Positions 26,901 through 33,300 of a stretch of 64,000 nt of DNA are shown piece after piece (the stretch's first letter is position 1; each line of letters opens with the position of its first letter). The stretch spans positions 14,804,030 to 14,868,029 of the forward strand of contig OZ038320.1 of assembly GCA_964035795.1 (NCBI GenBank), in the 5' to 3' direction. The notes under the pieces are model-generated. The model was given only the letters and a program-made list of their open reading frames with translations, was not told the origin of the DNA and made no database searches. This DNA comes from Pterobdella sp. o SKG-2022. Lineage: Eukaryota > Annelida > Clitellata > Hirudinida > Piscicolidae. The translations under genes and the position numbers were made by a program.

Positions 26901-27913
26901 CACATTTTCTATTATAGAGGACCTTGGCTATATTGCTTAGATGGAAAACAACGGAAGAAAAATGCATCTTCTCAAGACGTCTTCATATCAAGTCGCCTTG
27001 TCAGATTTTTTCATATAATACCAGACATCTTGTATATAAATTCTCAATGAGATTCAACATTTTTGCTGGAATCTCATAGGCCTGGAGTAGTCATCAGAGC
27101 GTCATTGTAAAAATTATCAGAGTTAACTAAAATAAAAATTTATACCTAAGACATTTCTAAGGATGGTATGTTTTGATTTTTTTCGTGCAAAATCTTTATC
27201 TAAAACCTGTTTGTTTGGTTTTAACTTTTTATCTGTTGTTTTTTATTTTTCTAATAAGAGTCTCTTGCAACTTTTCAAGTGCTGAAAGGGTTATGTCACA
27301 TTCTTGAAGTTCTTTTCGAACTCTTAGTTAGATTTTATTCTTTTTGGTACTAAATCTTCGTACAATTGTAGTAGCATCAGCCGCCTAGGTACTTTGCGAC
27401 CTATTGTTTTTTTTTTTGCGCATCCGGAAAGACTAAAGATCATTGTTTTGATATGCGCTGTTTTTATTCTTCGTGATCTAAATGATCGAAATTCTTTAAA
27501 AAATAATCTGGCCAGTCTGTAGCCATCGCGTTCACTCAATAGCAGTGTAGTATACCTAATGTTATCGTCAACCAGTTTCTGCTTTTTAATCAGATTAGCA
27601 AATATATAGTTCATGTGCTTAGGGGTTTTGTTGTCTTGGTCGAGGATTCTAACAAGTGGCTTTCAGGGATTCAGGGATAAGGCAGGAAACAATGAAGAAT
27701 AGACGTAGTTTTGTTATTTTCTTAATACGCCACTTGATTATCATAAATAATATTATCATTAAGTACATATTTTTGAAATGATAATTATTTGTTAATATTG
27801 GTCATTATTATTTTTTGCAGAATTCCTTGCCCGTTACTACTATAGGCCCATCTCCTTTCTCAACTGCAAACATCTCGACAGTCAATCAAAATACTACCAC
27901 TGCCTGGTGGTAG
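5932..27913 (+). CDS. NUP58: Nucleoporin p58/p45 (NUP58), 14-exon gene
   Basis: FG nucleoporin of the central-channel Nup62-Nup54-Nup58 complex. Proposed exons: 5932-5957, 6019-6026, 6122-6211 (or from 6107), 6381-6440, 6498-6530, 6678-6770, 6900-6972, 15455-15566, 21023-21085, 21499-21578, 21862-21974, 22715-22797, 26224-26310, 27821-27913. All junctions are GT..AG and in phase, giving 337 codons plus TAG. Exons 1-7 give FSFG, GGFG, STFG and SSFG repeats rich in Ser/Thr/Gly. Exons 8-13 match the conserved core: FLKEQKQVKEEI, DLKDSEIAQRT, YFQRLMDKFESQMSQYRSQL, ALAARLQVVHEAVQ and AYLRYKKTHHYDHTDIF. Exon 14 has GPSPFST, as in the family after the core. The vertebrate protein is about 600 residues and continues with many FG repeats; here the protein stops about 20 residues after GPSPF. 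Introns 7, 8, 12 and 13 are long and full of retrotransposons. The identity is firm. The 8-nt exon 2 and the exon 3 start are the weakest parts of the model. Confidence 0.88.
7020..10000 (-). mobile_element. RTE-like APE LINE, family A, nearly full length
   Basis: Lies in NUP58 intron 7, antisense. In order on the minus strand: endonuclease start (GICYIQEVRWRGMGSKFL near 9750; VVRIVCAYAPQ near 9520), the catalytic core GDFNRHIGKEVDGFEG (about 9410) and EIDFVLMKGS (about 9205); RT with QFGFMTGRSKVDAIF, VDLKKAFDRVPKK (about 8265), [17 protein letters not shown] (about 8110) and YADDLVLM (about 8010); a Cys-rich knuckle CSVCGKKAKVNCVRC (about 7820); and C-terminal SLRWLGHVVRKKDED and GMGRPRLAWKGM (about 7250-7180). 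A few stops and frameshifts break the single ORF. Clade is by resemblance only. Further copies lie at 11726-12720 and 16315-16760. Confidence 0.85.
10256..10400 (+). mobile_element. tRNA-derived SINE, decayed copy
   Basis: A degraded box A (AGCTCAGCTGGTAGAGT) and box B (GGGTTTGCTCCTG) are followed by TTAGCACCTGTTCTATAGTGTGTTTTT, which matches the body of the better copy at 21233-21411 (TTAACACACCGTTCCACAGTGTGTTTT). It lies in NUP58 intron 7. Confidence 0.7.
10830..11660 (+). mobile_element. RTE-like LINE, family P, 3' end
   Basis: The plus-strand frame 10869-11258 begins in a PHD-like Cys/His segment (ILCTLCNHWLHRRCSDL ... FKCKACLD) and continues through LCYLEDIISVGGGAKAST, SGRKIFRVLLPLLVSQV and CLYAACIGSVMSYG. 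Frameshifted continuations give DRLGISDITEILCRNRLRWF and LEGKRKR. It ends in the tail ATGCTAGCATGGAAACGG ... GATGATGGTGATGGTG near 11610-11660. It is 5'-truncated; EN and most of RT are absent. The same tail appears alone at 26825-26870. Confidence 0.8.
11668..11725 (+). mobile_element. SINE remnant (tRNA-head region)
   Basis: GGCCCATCTAATTCAGCTGTTAAAGTATTTAACTCATTATCTAAAAGCTACC aligns with GGCCCATACAGCTCAATGG...ATTAATTATCTAAAGTTACC of the 21233 SINE. Only the box A half remains, wedged between the tail of one LINE and the truncated start of another. Confidence 0.5.
11726..12720 (+). mobile_element. RTE-like LINE family A, second copy, badly decayed
   Basis: Scattered plus-strand frames parallel the copy at 7020-10000 on the other strand: FILGKSTTDAILIVRRMQKA, AESIEELEAKF, then nucleotide matches GGACTGGAAGGCATTCGACAGTATGTCTTCC (about 12490) and GGATGCTTTGAATGATGTGTGGTG (about 12640). 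There are many stops; it is 5'-truncated and ends before the C-terminal part. Confidence 0.72.
12755..12920 (+). repeat. Unidentified dispersed repeat, copy 1 (right half)
   Basis: GATAATTTCAAGTTGGACGCTTGCAGTCTAAAA ... CGACTGCTTTCAACCCCAGTTACTAAGACATGTA matches the right half of copies at 15776, 23165 and 43665. It is non-coding and has no evident pol III box, terminal repeats or RT motif. Confidence 0.65.
13800..14290 (-). mobile_element. RTE-like LINE family P fragment
   Basis: Minus strand: LRVNMGKTKFMVFGSNLD (end of RT), then a PHD-like knuckle YPCGVCQTGVGRSAIYFGGCRKWVDKQCSGIEG, and DFCYFGEMLSADGGCELTLIARCKCA. This matches the RT-to-C-terminal linker seen at 10869 and 42100-43620. It is truncated on both sides. 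Confidence 0.8.
14330..14470 (+). repeat. Retroelement-like 3' tail with (TTGA)n
   Basis: The stretch ends in CTATAAAGGGATTTGATTGATTGATTGATTGATATTA, a short tandem tail of the type that terminates LINE/SINE copies. The upstream ~100 bases are non-coding and unassigned. From 14471 to 14790 there is one 98-codon frame (GFPNQGRNTYDGLL ...) with no recognised motif. Confidence 0.4.
14790..15190 (-). mobile_element. RTE-like LINE family P fragment, decayed
   Basis: Minus-strand frames give ENKRLLMNSKKTKFMMLGSE near 15150 and LKFCYIGDILNKGKGFELKV near 14880-14800, the same two landmarks as in the 13800-14290 copy, with the knuckle between them eroded. It lies in NUP58 intron 7. Confidence 0.68.
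15776..16145 (+). repeat. Unidentified dispersed repeat, copy 2
   Basis: A full-length-looking copy of about 370 bp, from TTGGGCATGGTGTTAAACTGCACCAAAG to GTTACTGGAACAAGTAAAGCAGTATAATCT. It shares ordered blocks (GTAACAGTAG, TCATTTGGCTTGGC, GACAACGGCAAGG, GATAATTTCAAG, CTATAATAGTATCAATAATCTA) with copies at 23165 and 43665. An open minus frame across it is not conserved in the other copies. Confidence 0.72.
16315..16760 (-). mobile_element. RTE-like LINE family A, third copy, 3' end only
   Basis: Nucleotide similarity runs in order with 7020-7680: CATCATCATTTTGTTA, TTTCACCCTxTCATAG, CTACTACCxTCA...ACCTCCAxGCCTG, TTGAATGCCTTCCAG, GTGTAACAGCTAGCT, CCACCATTCATATT. It is 5'-truncated at about 16760, exactly where a family B LINE begins. 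Confidence 0.75.
16760..19370 (+). mobile_element. RTE-like APE LINE, family B, nearly complete
   Basis: The youngest-looking LINE in NUP58 intron 8, sense strand. Order: endonuclease (QVYAPTSNHSDEEIE near 16800; DDFNVKIGRDTWDDW near 16890; NQIDFILISKRF near 17090; GADIGSDHD near 17165); linker; RT 17515-18700 with KSPRIDNIPAELIK, NYRTVSLISHASKI, AGFRKGRSTVEQIF, IDFKKVFDK (about 18258), GVKQGCLLSLCLF (about 18430), LRFSDDLIAE (about 18552; FSDD instead of the usual FADD); C-terminal YGAESWTM and KRKQGRPRSKW (about 19195). Only about five frame breaks were noticed. The first part of the endonuclease is missing. Confidence 0.87.
19375..20765 (-). mobile_element. Jockey/CR1-like LINE with internal deletion of RT
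   Basis: Minus-strand frames: endonuclease (NPHIPNSSPHRLDRPSKKRK near 20640; PNSIIADHFNVHSQSWHSPI near 20390; NQNIPTRLAFNPDQQ near 20270; TAETSISANLTYET near 20200), a linker to about 19705, then directly TQGGVLSSTLINICMSD (about 19660) and ITYPDITITSS...NTATQNLILYLNEIHKWA, LQINPTKTTLMTPD. RT motifs before QGGVLS are absent, so roughly 200 codons are deleted. The catalytic ADD is also degraded (ITYPDITI). Confidence 0.82.
21233..21411 (+). mobile_element. tRNA-derived SINE, best-preserved copy
   Basis: The head is tRNA-like with box A (CAGCTCAATGGTTGAGC) and box B (GGGTTCAATCC), and the cloverleaf ends pair (GTCGGCC / GGCCGAC). A body follows with CACACCGTTCCACAGTGTGTTTTCGC, then a LINE-like tail AGCGCTTTGATCTATGAGGAAAAGCGCTTTATAAATAC and a TACAT repeat end. 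Extra sequence beyond the tRNA and two other copies (10256, 11668) show it is a SINE, not a tRNA gene. It lies in NUP58 intron 9. Confidence 0.85.
21975..22714. other. NUP58 intron 11, little recognisable
   Basis: AT-rich intron. A 74-codon minus frame at 22442-22218 (LRNYNSVVPSVETEGWLILY ... ILDDPIVIPSST) has unusually varied composition for this region but no motif I recognise; it may be an unidentified transposon remnant. Confidence 0.4.
23165..23525 (+). repeat. Unidentified dispersed repeat, copy 3
   Basis: Begins TTGGGCATGACGTTATTGCACCAAACTTAGC and ends CTGTCAACTCAGTTACTGAGAAATGTATAGCAGTATAATCTAA. It is collinear over its whole length with 15776-16145 and 43665-43990. It lies in NUP58 intron 12. 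Confidence 0.72.
23690..25670 (-). mobile_element. APE-type LINE, family C (jockey/RTE-like), 5'-truncated
   Basis: Minus-strand order: DEIPAELLQAVLG and FKDAKIMTLYKNKIDRVDC, NNYRGISHLNITGKVLA (25550-25260), QCGLREQRSTT-type segment (about 25210), FADDGALCA-like segment near 24740, TISLKKTVIMSLGYEDHNF, FTYLGPSLSENTCDDHEIT, LLYGAVTWATYRQHESRL (24390-24330), then LEEGP before an insertion and GRPRLRYKDILKRDMNV after it. Frameshifts are frequent. It is the same family as 29166-29640, 37205-40530 and 60290-61415. It lies in NUP58 intron 12. Confidence 0.82.
23888..24134 (-). mobile_element. ~245-bp non-autonomous insertion inside family C LINE
   Basis: The LINE reading frame LEEGP/VGRPRL is interrupted between two GTCCAG copies (CTGGAC at 24129-24134 and 23882-23887 on +). 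The minus-strand insert starts GGCATGACGTTAAAAGGCACC, contains a diverged repeat of that start (GGTATGACATTAAAAGGCAT) and GTTAGTTGGTGGGGCTGCTACCC, and ends GGGGGTAATA plus nine A. The poly(A) end and flanking duplication indicate retroposition. No coding potential was seen. Confidence 0.6.
25670..26223. other. NUP58 intron 12, distal part
   Basis: AT-rich sequence with no convincing gene or element. A short plus-strand phrase DPLLKRLRNEGMRNLNA near 25790-25840 could be the end of a decayed retroelement frame, but nothing around it supports this. Confidence 0.35.
26820..26870 (+). repeat. Isolated family P LINE tail
   Basis: ATGCTAGCATGGAAACGGTCGAAAAACGATAATGATGG matches the 3' terminus of the LINE at 10830-11660. 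No coding sequence is attached, so this is an extremely 5'-truncated copy in NUP58 intron 13. The flanking 26311-26819 and 26871-27320 hold nothing recognised. Confidence 0.55.
27324..27700 (-). pseudogene. Unrecognised ORF remnant in NUP58 last intron
   Basis: A 96-codon minus frame (HMNYIFANLIKKQKLVDDN ... KEFRSFRSRRIKTAHIKTM ... GRKVPRRLMLLQLYEDLVPK) continues after a stop as VRKELQECDITLSALEKLQ. Its balanced, basic composition differs from intron background, so it probably derives from a protein-coding sequence, either a transposon ORF or a pseudogene. It has no identified family. Confidence 0.4.
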
Positions 27914-27945
27914 TGTGCATCATTGAATTGATTATGAAGTTATAT

Positions 27946-27951
27946 AATAAA
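27946..27951 (+). terminator. AATAAA poly(A) signal of NUP58
   Basis: A canonical AATAAA hexamer lies 33 bases after the NUP58 stop codon at 27911-27913, in an AT-rich tract. It is the first such signal downstream and is a plausible 3' end for the transcript. Confidence 0.5.
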
Positions 27952-28199
27952 ATCTTTCTAAAAGATTTAATTTGGTGTGCCATTATGAAATTATATAGTA
28001 GTGGAACATTTATCATTAACAGACGATTTAAATGAGTAGTTGATGTAAATTTTGATTATGGGACAGAGCCCGTAGATTTGAATGAATCAAACATCTATAT
28101 ATTATATATATATTTAATAATAACCTACGAACTTTATTATAGTGATGTTTAACCCAGGATGTTTCAAGATCACTTGATATATGTATAAGATAGTCTAAT

Positions 28200-29165
28200 A
28201 TAATAGATTAGAGAAGTTTAATATCCTTTTAAAATAGTTTTCAACCTTTTTCCAAAATCCTTCACTTTCCTAACCGTTCTTAAACCTTCCGGCAAGCTGT
28301 TCCACAAGCTCGGACCTTCAATGTCAAACCTACGATTTCCAATACTAGACATTTTGGACTTGAGACACAAATTGATTGAGTCGAAGGCCTAAGCTGTCGC
28401 CTTCCAGTTATTTCGGAAATAGGTATGAGCCCTTCTGATATGTATTTTGGACCATATCCTTGCCTACATTTGAATATAAGTAATAAAATTTTAAAAACAA
28501 CCCTATCCTTTACTTTGACCCAATGTAACTTTTTTAAAACCAGAGTTATATGGTCAAACTTCTTTGTGCCTGTAATTAACCTGGCTGTAGTATTGATAAG
28601 AGACTCCACTCTATATAGCTGCTTTTCGGGTAACCCAGCTAAGAATGTTTTGCAATAATCTATTTTGCTCAGAATCAAAGCAAAAGCAAGGGTTCTCAAC
28701 GATTCATAAGAAAGACACTTCTTAATGGATCTTGTCTGCTTGAGAGCTGAGAAGCTTGCTTGCAACATCTTACTTATATGTGAGTGTATGTTCAAGTCTT
28801 TATCCATGAAAACACCCAGGCTTTTGACACTGAAGGTGATATGAAAGTATCCAGTATCCTAATTTGGTTGGTAACTCATCCACCTTTCTCAAAGAAGAAA
28901 ACCATACAGCTTCAGTTTCGGATTTATTGAGTTTAAGACTATTGGATTCCATCCAGGATGCCATCTTATCGACACAGTCAGACAATCTATTCTCAAATTG
29001 CTCAGTTTTACCAGGGACACAGCTAGAGTACAATTGAGTGTCATCTGCTTATTAGTGAAAAATCAAGCCGTGTTGTAGAGCAATTGTTTTTAGAGCTCTA
29101 GAATACAAACTAAATAAGAGCGGGCCGATTACAGAACCTTGTGGGACACCAGTATAGAGATGAAA
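28200..29165 (-). mobile_element. L2/CR1-like LINE, RT C-terminal half
   Basis: Minus strand: LYTGVPQGSVIGPLLFSLY (about 29150-29095), ADDTQLYSSC (about 29040; the Y/F before ADD is replaced by a stop), WMESNSLKLNKSETEAVWF, SHISKMLQASFSALKQTRSI, LILSKIDYCKTFLAGLPEKQ, ARLITGTKKFDHITLVLKKL and FKILLLIFKC. These are the thumb-region landmarks of L2/CR1 LINEs. It is 5'-truncated at 29165, where a plus-strand family C LINE starts, and lies between convergent NUP58 and PITHD1. Confidence 0.87.
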
Positions 29166-29640
29166 GGAATTCCACTTTCCTTGTCTAAAAAGGATTTTGG
29201 GCATCTCATGGCAAGATCACATTTCAAAGAAGGCAAGAACAGAGAACATATTTTCACTGCTAAAAGAAAGGCGGTTACGATGTTTAGGTCATGCCAGGCG
29301 CATGAAGGATGGTAGAATCCCGAAAAACATCCTTTATATTGAGTTAGCTGACGGTAGCAGAGCTATAGGCAGACCCCTTCTCCGTTTCAAAGACGTAAGC
29401 AAACGTGACCTTAAAACACGCGGCATTGATATAGCTACCTGGCAAGTCTTCTGCACTGATTGAAGTAAATGGAAGAAATGGATTAGAGGGCGCTCTGAAA
29501 AGTGGGATTTTAAGGGAAGAAAAGTGGGAAGAGACGTGAAAAACAAAAGAAGAAAGATCATATAAATATTTAAAAAATAACTAATTGTCAAGATTGGCTA
29601 TTGTCTTTTCGGAAATAACAGCGGTATTATTATTAATGCC
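29166..29640 (+). mobile_element. Family C LINE, 3' end only
   Basis: The plus frame at 29185-29560 reads ILGISWQDHISKKARTENIF, KERRLRCLGHARRMKDGR, IPKNILYIELADGSRAIGRP, LLRFKDVSKRDLKTRGID and a stop, the standard C-terminus of this family, ending near a short TATTATTATTAAT. It is strongly 5'-truncated and head-to-head with the L2-like element. Confidence 0.82.
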
Positions 29641-30338
29641 AAAGGAAAATTAAAAGTTTTCAAATTAAACTTGTAATTTTTAAAACTTCTTTCACCGCAT
29701 TTCAACATTCTAAAAAGCTGAAAACTGAACCTGTAAAAATTAACATTCAAATTTATAAAAGTATTCATGAAACAGTAAATTCGTTAAAAAAATTTCATGT
29801 GAATATATCATTTTTTACGATCTTTGCATATAAAATAAGCTTATTAACCAAAGTCGATCTGCTCTCGTCGATGTTCAGCTTGATTCGCAATGTTTACAAT
29901 ATATTTTAGCCGATATTTGAAATTCATTTTTACTATATTTATTTTAAAGGCATTGTAAATTTATAAACTTAGTTTAATCGCCGTTGTCCTAACCATCAAT
30001 CTAACAATATTTTAGTTACCAGTCTCGACATTAATTGTTCACACATTTTCCGTTTCAATCTTTTTTTTAAAAACTTTTATTTTGAATTAAAATTTCATAA
30101 TACAGACTTTAAATGACCAAACCAGTTCAACTTTTTTTTACAAGACATTCTACGCCACTTCTTACATAGCCTTTAGCCTAAAAATTAAAAGCCCGAAGTA
30201 TTTTTGTAAAACAAAAATTTTTGTTGTTTAATGCGTAATTTTTCTTTGAATCAGACAAAACTCCCAGAAAAATAAAAAAAAAGTAATTTTTAAAAATTGA
30301 TGATCAGTGGAAAAAATCTTGAAATTTTTAGTAAATAA
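29641..30338. other. AT-rich 3' flank of PITHD1
   Basis: Homopolymer-rich, AT-rich sequence downstream of the PITHD1 stop codon. No ORF, repeat match or element was recognised. PITHD1 3' UTR is expected in the right-hand part. Confidence 0.4.
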
Positions 30339-33300
30339 TTATTGGACGGCTCTTGGTACATCATCAAGATGGTTTATTTTGTGGTGGTCTGCAGGATTTG
30401 CTCTGGCTTCGTAAGCTGTCAAAGTTAATTCCTGCCTCTTAAACTGTTGAACAGCAAAAAAGTTTAATAAATTAATGAAAATTATTTGACTAGTTCGGGA
30501 AAAATTAATTATTTAAAAATTTGTTTCAATGTCTTGGTACAGAAGTAGAAAATTCTTAAACATACTTGTTGCACCCCTGGTGCCCCATTTGGGCAAAAGA
30601 AGTTCCACTTACATACAGGCGTCAATATATATATATATAAATAATTTTCGTCTTTAGACATAATCCCAGTTAACAATGAGTCCCAATAATTCCTCGATAT
30701 GCATCTTTATCGATTTTTTCAATGTTGTCCATGTTTAATTTGAGAGTTCATGTCATTTATTAATGTGTTGAGAAGAGTTGATGGTGGTCTGCCTCTTTTT
30801 CTCTTGGAATTCTTTAGGGCTTTTTCCAAAATGTTTTTTGCCGGCGGGCCGTTACGGTATATGTGTCCCAGCATTTTCAACCTTTTCAGTCTCACTTTCT
30901 GGTGCAGAGCTGGTATGACGGAGTCGCATTCTTCGTTTTTCATAACATTTGGCCAATGAACTTTTTTCAGTCTTCGTATGTGCTTTCTTTGGAAGGAGTC
31001 TATTGAGCTTCTGATGCTTTTAGGGTCTGCACAAGCACTTCAGCCATATTGATTGAGAGAACATAAGCTTCATAAATTCTTATTTTTTTCTCTACACTTA
31101 TCCCACTCTTCCAAATTAGGTTTAATCGGTTCATCGCTAGAGTTGCCAGAGTTTTCCTTTTTTTGATGTCCTCACATGTACCGACGTAGCTTCCAAGGAT
31201 TTTCAATGTCTTCCACAGTGTTCTCTTCATTAATCAGCCTTTCTTCCGTTTTACTTTTGTTAAGCGTAAGACCCCATTTGCGAAATATTGCTTCAATTTC
31301 ATCTAGTTTAATATCACTTGGTGAGACGAAATTTACATCATCGGCGTAAATGAGTTCATAGGAGTTTTCTGGGTAAGTGGTTCTTATCTCTTTCATGCAT
31401 GCTTCTAGTTATACCGTGAACAAGACAGGGCTCAGAGCATCTCCTTGAGGGCATCCTATGTTTGTGGAAAAGCTTTCGCAAGTGTTTTTATTGTATCTTA
31501 TGGCTAAGGTGGTGTTTGTTAAAAGAAGTTCGATTATTTTGAGTTCAGATTCTGGGATTATAATGCTTAAAATTTCTATAAGTTTTTTCCTGTTTATGGT
31601 GTCGAAAGCAGATGACAGATCAATACTGGTTATTTTCATTGTACATCCTGATTTCACTTTGTCTTCAATTGCTATTTTATGAGCCCATAGGATGTCTGTT
31701 GTTGACATAGTTGGTCTGTATGCTGCTTGGGTAATGGGAAGGTATTTTTCTATGAAAGGTCTTATTCTATTGAGTATTATTAATGATAAGAATTTTCTTA
31801 TTGTGTTTAGTAAGATGACGGGCCTTGTGTTTACTGGAAAATGAGGTTTGCCCTTTTTTTTTATTGGTATAATAATGCCATGGTTGAAGATTGATTGAGG
31901 AAAATAATTGCTTTGAAGTTCTTTGTTTAATGCTATTGTAAGTGTTTTTCTCATATTTGTTACTAAGAGTTTGAGTTCTTCACTGAAGATGTTGTCTTTT
32001 CCTGGAGATTTGTTGGTTTTCAGTTTCTTTATAGCATTTTCTACTTCAAAAAAATTTATTTCATTTATTTTGCTATTATTGTATTGTTGTTTTTTGAAAG
32101 TTTGTTATTGTAATGTTGCATGAGCTCTTTCATTTTGAGTGGTTTTGCAGTTGTATTACTTTTTATACTCTATTCTTTAATAGCTGCATGCATTTGTCTA
32201 TTATAGTCTAAGGCTTCTATTATTTTGAGTTTTGTTTCAGGATCATTATTGTATAGTTCAAAACTCTTATTTTTTATTTGAGTTTTGATTTTGTTTCTTT
32301 GTGTTTTGAGATTGTTAATTTTATCAGTTTTTGTAGTACTTTCTATCGAGTTTCTTAGGTTTTATTGTTTATCAGCCAGTGAGGGTAGCTCGTGGTCTTC
32401 ATATCTGTTTGATGGTGATTTTTGGATGACTTTTTGAAGCAAGTATTTGATACTTGTTTCATGCTTATTAAAATTTCTTCAAGTGAAGTTGCTTGGCTTG
32501 TTTTTATTGATTTTTTGTAGGCTTGTTGGGTGATAAGGTCTTGGAAATTAGGTTTTTTATTATAGTTTTTTGATTGGTTTGTCCAACATTGATATGGTTT
32601 GGGGTTTTTAATTTGAACTATCAACAAGTTATGATCACTCTGAGTAAGAGTTCCTGGTATGTGTTACTGTCTTTGAGGAACTTTTTCAGTTTTTGGTGAA
32701 TTAAGATGAAATCTATTACATTGTAGACTGTTTTGCCTCTCAGATGACCCACCCAAGTGGTTTTCTTCTTTGATTGCTTTTTGAAGGCTGTGTTGGATGC
32801 AAAAAGATTGTTTTCTTGCATGAACTCTTCCAAAATCAACCCATTGTTATTCTGGCAACCTTTATTATGACCTCCTTGTGTACTTGACTTGTTTTTTCCA
32901 ATTTTACTGTTGAAATCTTCACCTATAAACCATATATTTGATTTGAGGTTTTTCATACATGATTTGAGATTTATATAGAATTCTTCTAATTCTTCTGGTT
33001 TTGAAGATGTTAGTATGTTGGTTAGAACATACACGTTGATGATGTCTATTTTTTCCTTATTGTTTGATTTCGAGGTAAGCTGGTAAAAGCACACACGTTT
33101 TCCATATTCTGTTATTTTGGTAAGTTGGAATATTTTCGAATTATAACATATTCCTAAACCATAGAACTTGTCAGAATTTTTTAAAGTTATTGTGTGGCTG
33201 TTTTTTGTTACGATGTGAAGTTCGGTGCATTTCGTTTCTTGTAGGAGACAAAAGTCAAGTTTGAAGGACGCATTATCTTCCAGCAGACAATTTTGCTTGA

